Assembly (NCBI GenBank): GCA_902363445.1 | Contig: CABJAB010000006.1 | Location: forward strand, 186,001-250,000 | Reading direction: 5' to 3' | Source of the DNA: Lachnospiraceae bacterium | Lineage (GTDB): Bacteria; Bacillota; Clostridia; Lachnospirales; Lachnospiraceae | Length of the DNA: 64,000 nucleotides | Shown here: in pieces, positions 62,637 through 64,000 of the stretch | Position numbering within the stretch: the stretch's first letter is position 1 | Layout: each line of letters begins with the position of its first letter | The notes under the pieces: model-generated | What the model was told of the DNA's origin: nothing | The model's database searches: none | What the model saw: the letters and a program-made list of their open reading frames with translations, nothing else | Translations under genes and position numbers: made by a program

Positions 62637-64000
62637 TTACCAGATTACGATTCGGTCCTCCGGGGCAACGTACATCCCATCTCCGGGCTTGATGCCATAG
62701 GTATCGAAGAACTCCTGAAAATTAGAGAGCACCCGATTTGCCCGCAGGATATTGGGAGCATGCTGGTCGGACTGGGCCATCTCGGCCAGAGTCTCATAGC
62801 TCCCGGTACGCAGCCACTGGCGTGTGTAGCTGCGGAAGAAAGCGTCGTAGTCCGGATTCTCCATGGCGGACAACACCTCCAGGCCGCAGGCGATGCCTCC
62901 AATATCGGAGATGTTCTCGCTCAAAGTCTCCTTGCCGTCGGCAGGGATGCCGGGAGCGGCCTCATAACCGTCGTAGAATTCTTCCGCCTTTTTACAAAGC
63001 TCCTGAAAATGAGCGAAGTCGCTGTCCGCCCACCAATTTCGAACCGTTCCGGTGGCGTCGTACTGGGCTCCCCCGTCGTCGAACATGTGGGTGATCTCGT
63101 GGGCGATGGTACTGCCTATAGCTCCCAAGTTGGCCTCAAAGGAGGCATTTTTATCATAAAAAGGAGCCTGAAGGATTCCCGCCGGGAAAATCAGAGTGTT
63201 GGTATTCCGGCTGGCGGCGGCGTTGACCGTAAAAGCCGCCATGGGAAAACGTCGGGGATTTACCGGATCATCCATACCCGCGATCATCTTCTTCCACTTA
63301 TCCGCCTCAGAAGCGGTCACGTTTGCAAAGTAACTGCCGCCTTCAGAAACGCCCTTGATCTCGGCGTTGTTAAAATCCCACTGGTCGGGATAGCCGATCA
63401 AAACGGTCATGTTATCCAGTTTCTTGACGGCCTCATGCTTGGTGGATTCTTCCATCCAGTCCAGACGGCCGATGCGGGTCTTAAAGGCGTCGATCATCTT
63501 CTGTACCATTTTCTCTACTTCAGCCTTTGACTCGGCGGGGAAATACCGGTCCACATAGAGCTGGCCCAGTTCCTCGGAAAGTAAGGACTGCACAGCCTCA
63601 TTGGCCATTTCCTCAGGAGTGCCGCTCTGATTGCCGAAATTCTCAGACAGCTCCTGGCTCAGATACTGGCTGAATCCAGAAATCAGAGTGCTTTTCTGCA
63701 TGGCCTTGAAAAGCTCCAGATTTTCTTCGGTAAACCATGTGGCATAGGCCGCGAACTGCTTATCGTCAAAAACCTGCATCCTGGTGTCGGATTTCAGGCC
63801 GATTGCCGCGAACAACTCCGAAGGTTTGGCCTGAGGCATCAGTTCATCCAGAGATGAGGGGGTATAGCGGTTTGTCTGGCTTTGCATGCTGCCCAGCTCC
63901 TCGGCGCTGGAAGCATGCTCGGTCAGGGCTTTCTCCATACGGAGGATACCGTCAGTCAGCCTTTCCGCGTCTTCTTTGCTCTCGCCTGCCGCAATCAGCT
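62637..64000 (-). CDS. pepO: M13-family (neprilysin/PepO-like) metallopeptidase, C-terminal part
   Basis: The frame is open to the window edge, so the N-terminus is missing. The visible ~454 codons hold the zinc site AHEITHMFDDGGAQYD (HExxH), the second zinc ligand in ENISDIGGIACGLEV, the substrate block VNAAASRNTNTLIFPAGILQ, and the terminal PGDGMYVAPEDRIVIW. M13 enzymes are endopeptidases, often lipid-anchored or secreted in Firmicutes; the signal region would lie outside the window. Confidence 0.95.
   Translation of the reverse strand, partial: LIAAGESKEDAERLTDGILRMEKALTEHASSAEELGSMQSQTNRYTPSSLDELMPQAKPSELFAAIGLKSDTRMQVFDDKQFAAYATWFTEENLELFKAMQKSTLISGFSQYLSQELSENFGNQSGTPEEMANEAVQSLLSEELGQLYVDRYFPAESKAEVEKMVQKMIDAFKTRIGRLDWMEESTKHEAVKKLDNMTVLIGYPDQWDFNNAEIKGVSEGGSYFANVTASEADKWKKMIAGMDDPVNPRRFPMAAFTVNAAASRNTNTLIFPAGILQAPFYDKNASFEANLGAIGSTIAHEITHMFDDGGAQYDATGTVRNWWADSDFAHFQELCKKAEEFYDGYEAAPGIPADGKETLSENISDIGGIACGLEVLSAMENPDYDAFFRSYTRQWLRTGSYETLAEMAQSDQHAPNILRANRVLSNFQEFFDTYGIKPGDGMYVAPEDRIVIW

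Noticed and set aside
62637..64000. Truncated M13 peptidase as a pseudogene
   Set aside because: The frame is open to the last base of the window, so the missing N-terminus is due to the window edge.

Overview
The window looks like a chromosomal segment from a moderately high-GC anaerobic Firmicute, most likely a gut member of the Lachnospiraceae (inference). The signs are AddAB recombination genes, a RelQ-type alarmone synthetase, PPK1/PPX, a folC-folE-HD-folP-folBK cluster, an ECF-type RibU under an FMN riboswitch, a YjdF gene with its own leader, and abundant AAGGAGG-type ribosome binding sites. No rRNA, tRNA, CRISPR array, prophage or transposase gene was seen.

Layout. 1-9.4 kb is housekeeping: relQ-addB-addA, a small membrane protein, trpS with an FAH-family hydrolase, luxS and an autoregulated MerR/TipAS regulator. 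9.4-15.8 kb is one tightly coupled minus-strand operon (xth, ABC-F ATPase, GlgX-like GH13 protein, TraX-like membrane protein, PfkB kinase); its GH13 protein has lost the catalytic residues. 16-24 kb holds a second ABC-F, a self-inhibited class III Fic protein next to a CarD-family gene, and the operon ppx-ppk-(degenerate response regulator)-thioesterase. 24-30.8 kb holds a DUF815 ATPase, pheA and folate synthesis. 31-36 kb carries polyol metabolism genes with a ROK repressor, an orphan eukaryote-type hisA and a gene-free stretch of repeats and structured DNA.

36-46 kb is accessory: ribU with FMN riboswitch, yjdF with its riboswitch-like leader, a TetR-controlled MFS pump with three matching operators, a metallo-beta-lactamase-fold gene that appears frameshifted in an A7 run behind a MerR-type promoter, an iron alcohol dehydrogenase, a second MFS pump behind a possible attenuator, a PEMT/ICMT-like methyltransferase, and a broken alkylsulfatase gene. 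46-56.5 kb is a patchwork of small regulators and stress genes: a second MerR/TipAS, HEAT, DUF2007 and XRE genes, the SirTM sirtuin/zinc-macrodomain pair, an HxlR-controlled oxidoreductase, a Vat/CatB-like acetyltransferase, a decayed TetR/ABC-permease locus, a Nudix hydrolase and an AraC regulator. 56.5-64 kb has a GMP synthase with a shrunken glutaminase domain, a large hybrid histidine kinase, a two-component system and an M13 metallopeptidase cut by the window edge.

The most unusual points are enzymes or sensors whose active sites are systematically missing (GH13 protein, response-regulator receiver, GuaA glutaminase domain), the possible slippage or frameshift site in the MBL gene, the SirTM/macrodomain module without its usual lipoylation partners, and a roughly 100-bp dispersed repeat present twice in opposite orientations.
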